DNA of 64,000 bases, from assembly GCF_031143425.1 (NCBI RefSeq), contig NC_090450.1:167641486-167705485 (forward strand), given 5' to 3'. This document shows, one piece after another, positions 45,494-58,490 of the stretch. Position numbers and translations under genes: made by a program. How positions within the stretch are numbered: the stretch's first letter is position 1; every line of letters starts with the position of its first letter. Source of the DNA: Pleurodeles waltl. Lineage: Eukaryota > Chordata > Amphibia > Caudata > Salamandridae. The notes below the pieces were generated by a model. The model ran no database searches and was not told the DNA's origin. It saw nothing but the letters and a program-made list of their open reading frames with translations.

Positions 45494-48400
45494 GTTTCTA
45501 TTATGCTGGAGGTAGGTAAAGAGTCAGGGAATTTACCTGGATGATCTGTGTTTTAGGTCATTCAATGATGGGACCGCTAAAATATATAACAGCGACACAC
45601 TAATCACCTACCCAGGTGGCAGCGAGATGCAATGTGCCTTTACACCAAAAAAGAGGGGTAGTTAAAGAACGGCCAGAAGTTTACATAGCAAAATGCGTAT
45701 GGATAATATGAAGCTATATTGGCACTAATGGAAGCCAGTGACATGAGCAATAGCAATGCACATTTTTAATGCCAAGCGTCGTGCCCACTGCAAGACAAAT
45801 ACACCTTGTGAAAGAGCAAATACATTGCAGAGTACTCAAGGATGGAAACATGAGCAGAAACTACAGTCAATAAAAGACCCACATTCCACCTACACTGTGT
45901 AGGTCAAATGAAGCCATAAATGTTAGCAGAGATTTCCACCCCATGACACTTCCCTGCTCCTGTAGAGTCCTAATAGTACATGTCAGTCAGACAAAACCTA
46001 GTGGGGTAATGGCTCCCAGAGACCCTTGCTCTTCCGGTTTTAAATCAGGTTGTATCCTCCTAGCCTTATTCTGTTTCCTCCCAGAATTCTCCCACCATCA
46101 TTATTAGTCCTGAATTAAATTTCATAGTAAAAAAGAGACAATGTGGTGAAAAGAGACCTATACAACTTCACTTATTTTGGTTAAGATAACCGCATGACAC
46201 TTATTTATTAGCTCTCATCTTAACTAGTTTCTTATATCACATATTTTTACAACCAAACAAACAGGTCACCTTCGTAAATTTTGAATGCCAGTATGCAATA
46301 ATTCACTAGTTATTGTAACATGTCTGACACCTGAGGGGAGATACTGAGCCATATCACATAAAGTGAGAACTGGTGGTGGTCACACTTTTAGGCTGGCTGG
46401 CGCCTCAAGTGGTTGAAGAGCTGCAGAAACACTATTTTACCAACTTATAAAGTGGTAAATCTTTGCTTGTCGCAGGAACTTTCAAGGCAGCTTGTGGCTT
46501 AAAATGTGGCATAGTATGCTGACATTACTAAAGTAAATAACTAAATATAACACCAGAAAATACACAAAGCAAAATAACTCCGCAAATGATCCCCGAGCTT
46601 TCAGAATCTTTTCCTGTCCCATTGCAGAGCACTTTTTTCATCTTTTGAGTTTAAGCCTTCAGTATGTGTTTCATACGAAAGTTATCCAGGCCAAATTTGC
46701 TTCTTGTTTTGCACATGTTGTGTATTCTACAGGATACTCAGGGTTTGTGGATACACCTGGAGGAAAATAGCCAAAATATACCTAAATGATGCTTTCTTTT
46801 TTGAAAAATGGGAAAAAATGCTGTGCAAGAAAGTGCATTTTTTTCTGCATCTTATATCAGCACAAGTTAGGTTGTGCTACAATCAGCATGGTACCAGCTT
46901 TCAGAAATGAATGTTGCTTACTTTTTTAGGAGGCAGTTATTGTTTTCTATTTTTGTGGGTTCAACCTACTTGTAGTTTGTGGTGGAAACAGATCTGAAAC
47001 CCATGGGTGAGGTTGGAAAGCTATACAGCACTGACAACTAAATAGTATCCTCAATTCAGCAAAAGGTGATTTGTGTAGATCACTCATAGTTCAGCAAATA
47101 AACTAATTGTTGAAATTGAAAATTATGTAAAAAAAACAGTTTACAAAATAAATGACTGCTTGACCATTTTGGTTGCAAGGATGTATAGTGTTTGTTTGGA
47201 GTCCAAAAACATGCTATACCAAGAACCAACAATTGAGCTGCAGCTTACAATGATTTTTCATTGTGGACCAACTATGCTTCAATTCATATGGTTACATCAA
47301 ATTAATGAAAAATGTGTATGAAGAAAACAATGCATTTTTTAAATGTACAGAAGGCATTAGAATAGATATGATTTATACAAACTCTGAATTTGGGGTTAGC
47401 CATGTAATCATGTGATAAAGAGGCCCTTTGCTAAATGCATTCTTTCTTGCGCATCTTCTTACATTTGGAAGCCAAAAGTTGATAAGAATGTAATTGATAT
47501 GAACAACTATGGTCTATTTCCACACTTCTAATCAATACAGTGCACCACTTGTATGTGTAGCCCTCACGGCTGTGACAGTCATGGTCCTAAAATGCAACAT
47601 GAACACATCACATTTTTACAATCAAAATCAACCTGTTTTGGTGATGGGTACTTGCAGCATTAGGGCCGGTGCTCAGATGCCATGCAGCGAAACCTACTAA
47701 ATCCAGACATTTCTAATAGTAGACATGCAGGGGAGTCAAAGGTAGGGTAACTTGAATGGATCCCACTATATTTTCTTATCCAGGATGCCCTGCAGATCAC
47801 ATTGGTAAAGTAGGCAATTTTCCTCACATTTTATTGAGGGATAATTTTGGAATTACCCAGGATCCACAAAATTCCTACCACCCAGCATTCCCACAATTCT
47901 CCCAAACAAAACACAAACCCACTTTAGTGCATGTCCCTAACACTACGACCAGAAAGGTTGGAAAACGGAGGCATCAAACCAGTGGCCATGCACATACCAT
48001 AATGGCTCCTTGCTGTCACATTTTTCATCTGTTTATGTCAAATAAGCTTTCTGCCCCGCCCCCACCCCCTCTCAACCCCTACCACTCCCAAGAACAGAAA
48101 GACTAATTCGGTGTGTATAAAGTAGGGCACCGCTGGAAGCCTGAGCAGACCTCTCTACCTCTCCTTCTTTTACCATTTTTTCCTTTGTGTCTAGTGTGAT
48201 TTCTGCCCCCCTTGACCATTCTCTCTCTGCAGGTGAAGATTGGGGGTAAACCCTACCATTCTTCTCCCAGAGGAAGGCAGAAAGACTACTAAGTAAGTCT
48301 GGGTGCATAAAATTGAGTGGTAGTGCTCACCACATGCAGCCACCATCATAAATCAAGCACACATTAAACTACGTTTGTGACAGTATAATTAGGCTTACAG

Positions 48401-50453
48401 CGTTCCCTCTTATTCTTCTGAGGCAGCTCTACAAACGTTTCAACACAAAGGTGGCAATAGTTGTGTCTATCTTCACTTTGTTTCTTTACATAATTATTAA
48501 AAAATAAATAGTTTTACAAATAAAACGTATCCATTCGTTCTTTTTTAAATCTTGTAGTTATCGTTCAATTAATATAGTATTTTATTTTAACGTATTTCAG
48601 TTTTCAGTTCGGAGGTGCATTTCTGTATGACACACACGTCATTGTGTACCTCAATGCAGTTGAGGGAACCACATATGCATTCGAAAACGAGACATAGGTG
48701 CCATCCCATTTGTGGGTTTGAGTCTCCAGCAGACAATTCACTGCATATATGAACCGTTTAGGATGTACATTCCTTTCTCTGTAGCTTTATGGCAGGATAG
48801 GATGAGGTTTGGTTGTATGATAAATTCAACTTTATACACTTCTGTTTCTGTGCCCGACTGCTTCCTTCATGTGAACCTTACGGCTCCTTATGGTGGTAAA
48901 TTATTCTAAATGATAAATGTGCTGAACCCAAATAGCAGAATAAAACAATCATATCGGATTTCACAGATTTTGCAATGACATTATTGTGTTAATTTGTAGC
49001 ACCTTGATCTGCACTGACCAAAGTCATTTCAGCTTGAAAAGACGTTGTTTTTACAATGTTCACTTGCAAACATTACGATTTCAGACTCCTAACCGGATGC
49101 ATATACCGATGCTAGTTGCACCACTGCAATGACGTGTAGTTAATGTGGGTTCAAAATTGCACTAGTAGGATCCCTTTGTAGACTCATTTTGTGTGTCTGT
49201 TATTCCAAAGGCAAGAATTAAACTTACGACATTATTACCATCTGTAAATAACGAGTTTTGTTTGCCTAGAGGTATTAACAATTTAGAGGTTTTGTGACAT
49301 ATGACATGGTATAATAGTTCCCAGGTAAGATTTATCGATTGAAGCATATAGGCAGAAGTTTATAAAAAAAATGTACTTCTCAAGTTTACAGTCAATCCAG
49401 TATAGAAGGCTCCTTAAAGTACATGGTGGTGATTAGCCCAACTTGCCCATCTATGAACTAGCAACAGAGTTTTGCTCCCATTTAGGTTTTGGAAAAGACA
49501 GTTTTATCACAGCTCATATCATCAACACAGATGGATACAGAGCCTTTATTATCGCCCTTCATTCATTTCTTTTGGCCAGCAACTTTCATCCACTGCTTGA
49601 GTAAAATGTCATCCACATTTTGGATCAGACCAGAAGATTTTTTTTTCTCTCATCCTCATGCGATTCGCTGTTAAGGTTTTTAGTCCATCAAGAGAAAGTT
49701 TCCACTACAGTGCTTTGACAGTGAAGTTTCCATGAGTAGCAACTGAGGAACCCCTTTTTCTTTACTCCCAATTTACTAAATACCGCTTCTTCTACTCACA
49801 GGCCTACTCCTGGTCTTATCAATACTCTTACTCATAAATTGGCTCATACTGGAATGAGAACCAGTGGATAATGTTCAGTGTTCCCCTGCCAATGAGAATA
49901 TGTTGAAGCTTTTCCAATCATACAACTTTTCAGTAATATATCTGTGACATTTCTATGATTCACAGTGGCTATATGTGATTTTCACGTCCCTTATGTGTGT
50001 AGTGTCGCGCTTGTGATGAAACAAGTGTGGGCACTACCATTGAAGCGCAAATGTGAGGGGTTCCGATGCACACACCCCTACCTGTTTTCCTTTTGTATAA
50101 GTGCCCCTTGGGTCACGTGAGTTAACCAAATAAAAGGGGCGTGGACGGCGGGTGCGGGATCTTAGGATCACAAGTAACATACAGAGAGCATGCCAACCGT
50201 CAATTGCCCGAAATCATAAACGTGTTGCATTCATTAATAATGCATGTGCACTATAAAGTACAGCAGGACATTATAATGTGTAACACTGGGGAGGTTTTTC
50301 ATTTATATATCCTGTTATGGATAAATAATATTACCATACAAGAAAAACTGCATCTTATAATGGCAGTGTCGAAAATGCATTAAACGGCGTGCCATATTTT
50401 TTTTAGGGATTTTCAACGTGGTTTGTCATTATTATATGAGCAATTCTGTTTAA
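45494..50453. other. Unassigned sequence
   Basis: Five kilobases without a recognisable gene or element. Frames up to 116 codons lack conserved motifs. A GC-richer patch at about 49990-50160 has no clear ends. Parts may be old single-copy DNA. Confidence 0.35.
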
Positions 50454-50461
50454 CCTTAGAG

Positions 50462-50923
50462 CAAAGGTCTTCAAACTGGGGGGCGGGCCCCCCTGGGGGA
50501 GCTTCGGTGAGCCTGGTGGTGAGGGGCAGGCTCTGGCCAAAAGAAGCATTATACTGACAGCAGTAAGCGTTATGTAATGGGCCATCACTAACATCTTTTA
50601 TCATTTATATCCTGGCTAGGAGAAGGTGTCAAAAAGGAAGGGACTTCAAATATTCTTCAAACACCTCACCCCCATGTCTAATAATCACACTGTGGATACT
50701 TTTACACATTAGTAAAGCCTACCTGACCAGAATGATATGTTTGGCCATCATGTATTTGATTGCAATTTGAAATCAGTAACAGAACTGAACTGCAATGGTT
50801 AAATAAGTCTAGACCTATTTAAACATTGCCAGGATAATAAAATAATTGTGAAACATTTTGAGGGGATTCAATAATTTTTTTTTTATGGGGGAGACGGCAT
50901 TAAATAGTTTGAAGGCCCCACTG
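50462..50923. mobile_element. Non-autonomous hAT-like element
   Basis: The left end is CAAAGGTCTTCAAACTGG and the right end reversed is CAGTGGGGCCTTCAAACT. The flanks are CCTTAGAG (50454-50461) and CCCTAGAG (50924-50931), an 8-bp duplication with one change. The CAGGGGTCTTCAAACT-type end is typical of hAT. It has no coding capacity. Confidence 0.85.
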
Positions 50924-50931
50924 CCCTAGAG

Positions 50932-53447
50932 CATGAGTTATAATCATCCAGGAACTGTCCGTGGAGACTGGAGTGCAGTAAAGAACAAGTCAATCCTTTC
51001 TGTCCTGAGTACACTGAACGCCAAGCAGGCAGAAAAAACTATAGAGAGGAAACGTTTTATAATGAGAATATTCTGTGACAACCATATAATCAGTTACTTT
51101 TATTCAAAATTGTGACTTAGAGGAGGTTTATTTCTTGAAAATCATTGAAAGCTTCTATCAAGTGCCAGGGTGCAAACGTAGCACATGTAAAACTATAATT
51201 AGAAATTGAAGATCAGATGGTTGTGTTTATATGAAAATTTTGGCCAACTTAAATATTGGAGTTTAACATGAAACTTGAAAAGAATATGTTTAAGAAATAA
51301 TGCATAATTTATGGTAAAAATGATAGTCCTACTTAATGTTGTTTTTCTGTTCTGGAATCCCCTGTTAGTGATGATTAGTGACTGGGGGTGTGAATATGAA
51401 CATACACTAAAAATCCCTGAGTAATGGAGCAAATTATACTGTTAGTAATCCTTGAAATATGGTGGATATTCTTGGCTTGATGAAACTCAGCCCTGGTATA
51501 TTTCCTACACTAAGACCCATATTTCTATCTGGGCAGACGGCCTGGTGTTCCGTTTCACCATGAGGATGGAGTCAATAACTCCACCCACATGACGGTGGGG
51601 CAGCCTGACTAATTTATAAATTATTGCCAAGCAGGTGGTCCTTTACAAAGCATTGCCAGGAACTTCTATCTTGGTTGTTCCTGCCAATGCACTTTACTTT
51701 GTGCTACAGGGCTGCACCAGAGAAACACAGTCCTCTAACATTTCTTCACAAAAAGAAAGTCCTGAAATGAGATTTTCTTTTGGTAAAGAAAAAATAATCC
51801 TCTCCTTGCCATGGGAGTCTTCTCTCATGGCAAGTGGAGCATTATTAAGATTTTACTGACCCTCACCACCAGGGTTTGCCTGGCGGTGAGCAACATTAAA
51901 ATATGGCTACATGTCCACCCATCTAAATTGGGCAGGCAGTCAAGTAGTCATTCTCCGAGGGCCCATACTCCCCAAGGTTGTCAGAGAAATTTACCCATGG
52001 CAGAGTAGTGGCCACTGCAGCCAAACTGATGGTCTGTCCAAAATTAAATTGGGTGGGTTGACCACTATGTTAGCGGGAAAGGAACTCTGTCGTCCCTGCA
52101 ACAGAGTTTCCTTCCCGCCAACATATAAGTCAAACCATAAGACTCTTAAGGTTGGTGTAAGCTGTCTGTACCCATTCATTGACCCATCCATTCACATTCT
52201 CACTAATATATGCAGCCATCAATGAATGTAATCAATTATGTAATCATTTTAGGAACGTACTCAGCTCATGAATTATCCCTGCACTCTGCCACTTCAGTAT
52301 TACTCCAGTTACTCAATGTGTCTTATCCATCCAACTGTTAACATTGATTCACACATATACATACTCGCACAAAAACTCCAGACAATGAAGAACTTTGACT
52401 TGTAAAGTAACCAAACCTATTGGCTTTGCTATTTTTTGTTAGATGTGATGTTGTTAGCACAGTCTAGAGACACCATTGAGAGTGAATGTTTTGTAGATGA
52501 TTTCCTTGAAACATCTGGCGGCATACTGTCCATGTCACTGCAGTGGAAAATTACTGTTTTCAAGAAAGGAAAGGAGAAAACATTTCAAATGCACTGTAAG
52601 GGAACCATGTACTCTTGGCAGAGATTGTAGCACCATGTAAGAAATAAACCGAACAAAGATCTACCTGCCAAAGGTACTGCTATGTGGGACCAGCATATCA
52701 AGAAGCTGTAGCATATGGAAGTGTCCCTGATCAAAGGAGGCCTGGCTGCCCCCTGCATACAGGCCCTACACTTTTCTTCTTCTCTCAGTGGCTAAGAAAG
52801 GCCATGGTTACAAGTGGGAGAGGGTTGCTGGGGCAATGGAAGAAACACCTAATAGCAGGCACTTCCTACACGCTTTGTGCTCATAATTCGAAGCCTCACC
52901 CTTTGCTCTGGCCTGAGACCCTGGTGGTGTTAACATAGAGAAATCCTAGCTATATTTTAGACTAAATAGTGGATTTCACTCACTAGGTCGATGAACCGAA
53001 CCAAATTTGTTTTGAAGGGATTTCATTTCAAATACATCATAAACATGATAAATAACATATGTAAAACAGTTCAGCCTCAATAACCACACCAGTTTATTAA
53101 GAAGTAAACAATTTAATTTCCCTGTATTAACATCGCTAAAGTCATGAAAATAATTCGCAAACTCAAATGATACATATAGGGGAATAACAAAGGCTGATTC
53201 ATACTCCGTATATATCTGAGTTTAATCAACGCCAATAGACAAATTATCTCAATGGTTATAACACAAAACCATAACAACAGAATCTGAGCAAGAGAAACTA
53301 AATACATCTGAATAATGATAAGCCAGAGAATTATCAAAACAAATCATGAGCATGTGAGAAACGCCTTCCTCACTAACCACTAATTAGCATTGACATGTTG
53401 GGCTTCATGTAAAAGTTTTAGTAACACAAATTTAGAAAATATCTAGC
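50932..53447. other. Mostly unassigned; hairpin cluster at 51800-52120
   Basis: Three inverted repeats follow one another: CTTGCCATG with CATGGCAAG (51805-51834), CTCACCACCAGG with CCTGGCGGTGAG (51862-51890), and GCGGGAAAGGAACTCTGT with ACAGAGTTTCCTTCCCGC (52073-52118). They probably belong to one small hairpin element whose outer ends I could not fix. The rest shows no recognisable gene. Confidence 0.4.
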
Positions 53448-53450
53448 TAA

Positions 53451-53642
53451 GCCATTCCCAATGGGTCACAAATTGCGACCTACCTCATGAATATTGATGA
53501 GGTAAGTCCATTTGCGACCCCCCTGGAAAATGCTAAATGTGTCTGAGATGCATTAGTACATTGCTCTTTGTGACTTCCTAATTGAGAATCGCAAAGATTC
53601 ACAATTAGGAAGTCGTAAATAGGACTCTTCATACATGTGGCC
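53451..53642. mobile_element. Short hairpin element with TAA target duplication
   Basis: TAA lies on both sides (53448-53450 and 53643-53645). The ends are GCCATTCCCAATGGG and, reversed, GGCCACATGTATGAAG. An internal stem of 19 bp with one mismatch is built on GACTTCCTAATTG (about 53571-53614). A 192-bp element without coding capacity. Confidence 0.65.
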
Positions 53643-54284
53643 TAAAATGCTGCCTCTTCAATCATACCCTCATGCAGAAGTAACCATATTGCTTGCCAAC
53701 CACTAAAGGATGATTACACAGGAAGCCCTCCTGACCAAATCAGAATTTCACCTCCTTTTTTTCGAGCATATTTGCTTTATAGCTAGGTTTGTACGCAAGG
53801 TACACCAATACATACTGTCAAATGTAGATAGACCTTATCCAAGCATTCTACCTCACCTGCTCATTTCCCAAAAATATATTCAGGTCTGATTTATGCTAAT
53901 TAAACAAACATTAAAAAAATAACACAGGTCTGTTGTAGTCTTGAAAAAATCAAAACATGTCGCTTTGGATCAGAGCCCTGATTATGTTGCAGGGAAGAAT
54001 CCCAAACTGCACTATCTAGTTAATAAGTGTAGGGTAATTGTAGTCACACATCTATTAAAAAAACAAAAATCCTTATTAATAGGAAAACCCACAAATTAGA
54101 CTGTCATGCTCCTCATTAAATAATTCTGAAATATTTTTTAGTAACAGTTTAACTTTCTAGCAATGGTCCATGAAATATCAAATTTGATAAGTTCCAACCT
54201 TGAACATAATATTCAGCAGGCTGTAACTTCAGCCTGTCTAATAATTTGGCTGACAGAATTTAAGCAGACAATATTGAAGATTAA

Positions 54285-54455
54285 GGGCCTGATTCTAACT
54301 TTGGAGGACGGTGTTAAACCGTCCCAAAAGTGGCGGATATACCACCTACCGTATTACGAGTCCATTATATCCTATGGAACTCGTAATACGGTAGGTGGTA
54401 TATCCGCCACTTTTGGGACGGTTTAACACCGGCCTCCAAAGTTAGAATCAGGCCC
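54285..54455. mobile_element. Near-perfect palindromic element, GGGCCTGATTCTAACTTTGG family
   Basis: The 171-bp insert is almost entirely one inverted repeat. The left arm starts GGGCCTGATTCTAACTTTGG and the right arm reversed starts the same way. TAA lies on both sides (54282-54284 and 54456-54458). The arms stay matched through the CCGTATTACGAG region up to a short centre near 54366. An 87-codon frame spanning it is an artefact. The TAA target and GGG ends fit PIF/Harbinger. Confidence 0.9.
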
Positions 54456-54458
54456 TAA

Positions 54459-55639
54459 GTTGTTTAATACCAACCGCCCTACTCTTGCTCAGATGAAAGC
54501 AAATATGATATTCAGAGACATTTCTAAGAAACACTGCTTTTCAGGAACATACTGTATTATGAATGCGTACTCTCAGAGTTTAGATAGAATGTGCATAATT
54601 AATAACAATACGTTTTAAACCACTTCAATAATTATTTATTTGAGATTGAAATTTCCTGAAAACTGAAATGGTCATAACAGCTGGTTCTAAAATTGAAAAG
54701 CAAAATTAAGTAACACTACCGTTTTGAACTATTAATATAATTTATATTATTCTTTCAAATTAATCGTTCGACTTTTCAGGGATCGACACACCTCGATAGT
54801 TATTTTAGCTCAGACTCTCACATAAACAGAACTATCTGGCATTCCATTTGACAATTATATTTTTTATTTGCTAACCTTATACTGTGCCACTTGATAGAAG
54901 TTTTTATGATTTTCAAGCAACAAACTTCTCTAAAATGCAATTGTGAATAAAAAGAGCAAATGTTCTTGTTGCTACATAATTTTCTTATAAGACGTTCTCC
55001 TTCCTACAGTTTTGTTGCTAGGGATTTAGTTTACTGCTATGAGTACCACATGAGTGAATGCATTTTTGGCTCTGACATTATCAGAGGCAGTTTTTTTGTG
55101 TGGTGATATAACGTTCTCATAGCAGGGTATGTGAACGAGTTGTTTAATTGGTCATCAAACTAAATCCGAGTGGCTCTTTCCAAGTAAATCAAACTTTAGT
55201 TTAACAAGCATTTCGTAAGCCCACATTCCCATAGGATTAACCTTTTGACATTCACTTTACAACTGCCCTAGCTCATTACCCTAAAATAAATGCCAGGGCC
55301 GAGATCTGGGCACTTATATTTGCTGAATTGATTTTATCTAGATGTAAGTAATTTACTTTGATGCCCTTCTTGTTGTTAGGCATGTATGTCTCTAATAGCA
55401 TTTAAATATGTTCCTGATCATCCGATCCTTAAGAAGCTTCTGATCTTCATAAACAAAGGTAAACATTTTCCTTCTTGAAAAATATAGTTTAGCTGATTTA
55501 TTGCTACTGCCAAACTCATGTAAATGTTAGGGATATTGATGTATCTGAGAGTGCTTAACTACTTGAAAGGGGTTTAGCTTCATGTAGGGGTGTAGCTTTT
55601 CCTGATCATCCAATGCAGCAGTATGGGAGCGGGATGGAC
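54459..55639. other. Unassigned AT-rich sequence
   Basis: No gene or repeat structure recognised. Confidence 0.4.
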
Positions 55640-55642
55640 TAA

Positions 55643-56109
55643 GGGGCATATTTATAGTCCCCTAGCACTACCTTGTGCCACATTCACATCATTATTTGTG
55701 ATGTTAATGTGGCCCAACGTGGCCGAAATCCTGCGCCGTATTCACAGAGTGGCGCAATGCATGCACTGTGCCACTCTGTAACCCTTTGCGCTACACTATG
55801 CCTGCAATGAGATTTCGTTGCGCCACTTTTTACAGCACTTTTAACGCCTACTCAAGGGCAGGAGTTAAAAGGGGGCTTCCATTCTTTAGAATGGGCCCCT
55901 ATGTACTCTGCAGGAGTAGTGCCAATATTTTGGCACTACTCCTGCTGAGTACATCAATAGCGTCAGGAAAAAGGACGCTATTGCCCCATACCCTGCGCCA
56001 TGGTGTGCCGTATTTTAAATACGGGGCACACATGGTGGCGGTACGTGGGTGTTAAGGGGTGCAGGGAAAGTGGCGCTGCACTCGGTGAAGCAACACATAA
56101 ATCTGGCCC
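55643..56109. mobile_element. Non-autonomous inverted-repeat element (family A, copy 3)
   Basis: TAA lies on both sides (55640-55642 and 56110-56112). The ends are GGGGCATATTTATAG and, reversed, GGGCCAGATTTATG. Internal palindromes include AGGAGTAGTGCCAATATT...GGCACTACTCCTGC and CCGTATTTTAAATACGG. It shares the body phrases GTAACCCTTTGCGC and GAATGGGCCCCTATGTACT with copy 2, partly reversed. No coding capacity. Confidence 0.85.
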
Positions 56110-56112
56110 TAA

Positions 56113-58256
56113 GTGCTTCAGCTGCCTGCAACTCCAGCACCTTTCCTGGCTAATCTAGGCCCCGTGTCCGGGCCCAGAATTATTCAATGCCGAGTTTACA
56201 AATCCACTAAACCGTTACAAATGCATTATAATAAAGTACTATGAGGGGTTTTTTTTTAGACCTTGAAAAGTAGCCTTCAGCCTGTCACAAGAGCAGAAGC
56301 TATGGCTTTACTCTCCAGTTGGAGGACTTCCCACTATATTTAGAGATCCCAGCTTTCCGGTTTGCATGAAGTGAGCATGAAACATACACCACTCATTACA
56401 GAATAAAATAAGAAAACGTATAATACGAATTGAGATAAGGGAGTCTTCTCCTTCCCTTTTATGTAATTTGTGCATCATTGACCTGAAAGATAAACAGCTT
56501 GATGGTTTTTATTTTCACCTAAGTGTGGCTTAGTTCCAGTTAGAAGCCAAAATTATGTTGATGTAATTTTCCTTTAGGCTACAACACTCATTGTCCTGCA
56601 AACAGACCCTAGACATTACATTGGCCAAAGCGAACTGCAGAGCAGATATGTAACTCTCCTTGTTATTGTTAGCTATGTGTTTGATATCGAAATTAAAAAA
56701 CTAATTTCAGAAACCCTCTAATTATAAATATCTCATCATCTTAATTATTATCAAATCGAACAGATGCCCTGATTATTGCGAGAAAAAGGTCAAAGTTATG
56801 GTCATTGTGAGAGCTGCTAGTAGACTCAACACAAGATATGCAGGATGTATATTTGCACCCAGTTTCTCAAAACAAATGGAAACTGACACCCTTATCAACA
56901 ATGACACAGTAGTTTGACTGCAATACACCGATCTATCCGGACCTGTACAAGACTGCTATTGTAAGACTGTCAGGAAAATAAATGTCATTCTGCTACTATG
57001 GCATGGTCCAAATAGGCTGCAGGCAAGAAGCAGGGACGAGGGTGTAATTATTGCAGGAGGTGCAGTGGCACCGGGGCCCATTGGATCTTGACAGTTAATG
57101 TCATTTTGCTATTCAAACTTCACCGGAGGGGGGTGGGCGAGGATTTTCTTTCTTGCACTAGGGCCGATGACACACAGGCCACTGGCAAGGAGGCTGCTTT
57201 CGGAGTTACCGGGTGGCTGTGACTCCGCAATGCTCCCATAGTCTTATTCAAATTGGGGCCTTCTGTGGTTTTGAATCTGGTGCGAACATGTTTGCCGGGC
57301 TGATTTTGGTTTTCAGTCCTTTGTACTACACATTCAAACTCACCAGTCTTTCTACGCTGCCAACAGGTGCCTGTATTTCAGTGCTTCCCCTGAAACTAGG
57401 GGGAGATATAGAAAACCCCAAAAATATTCTAGGAGAGGAATATTTCTTATTCTATCGGCAGTACTCCAGTATCTGGGGCAAGAGTTGATTTGCAAGCAGA
57501 GCGGTTCTTTCTACATATGGCCAGAGTGAAATTAAATGCCCGTCAGTGCGTATACCGGAAGTCATCTCACATGCACAGCAAAAAATGAGCAGGGGAGACA
57601 GAGAGGGGGCTTAAAGAGACTGAACACAATCCTTGGCGTTCGTAGGATTAATGTTACACTTGCTCTCAGCATTGTGTAGATGTTTAATGCAGGTTTTCAC
57701 CATTTTCTTCAAAACCTCCTGCATCAAAGATCTTCTTCGCTTTATTTTGCAAAGCTAGACAGGAAGCAGTCGATAAAAGCTTACATTTACTTTTTTCTGC
57801 ATACCAGTTCTTAAATGCAAGATAATTTTCCGACATCCTGTAATAACTATTAAAGTAGTTTGAAGTTGCAATAAAAATCAATTTTCCTTTTTTACTAGAT
57901 TTACTGAAGATGGTGTAGATGCCAAGAATCAATCCTTTTTTCTAAAGTCTCTTGTGGGTAAGTCAAATGGATTACCGGCTTCCATGATTACCTGCATGAT
58001 TCGATTGCCTGCTCTACAAATACTGTTGACTCTCTTGAACATTAAAGAATGCCCAGGGGCATGGTTCGGCATTTCTCACAACAAAATGACATCTAGATTT
58101 TATTTTACGAAGAACATTTTACTATAAATGCATATTTTAATGTACACATTTTAACTGTTTAACCACTTTACTTTGCACATTTACTAATGCTAATATAGCT
58201 TATGATTGGATATCCAACTGAAGTATTTTAATGAATTCCAGTGGCATATAAATAAC
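56113..58256. other. Unassigned sequence
   Basis: A phrase at about 57044-57080 (GTAATTATTGCAGGAGGTGCAG, then TGGCACCGGGGCCC) resembles one end of some hAT elements, but I found no partner end. The remainder shows no recognisable gene. Confidence 0.35.
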
Positions 58257-58490
58257 TAAGGGCCTGATTTAACTCTTGGTGATGTTACCACCAATCAGCG
58301 GGGGACCCAAAAAGACCATCAAGTCAACGGTGTTCCACCTGCTGTATTTAGATGTTACAGCTCTGCAAGTGGTGGACTGGCTACGGATTGCTGATAAAGG
58401 GAGACAGTGGCGGGACCCAATGGACTTCCTACAATGGCAGGGGCTATGGAATAGAGGCAAGTGATACAGACACACACACACACACACACT

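Noticed and set aside
57030..57085. One possible hAT end (GTAATTATTGCAGGAGGTGCAG)
   Set aside because: No matching inverted end or 8-bp duplication could be found nearby.
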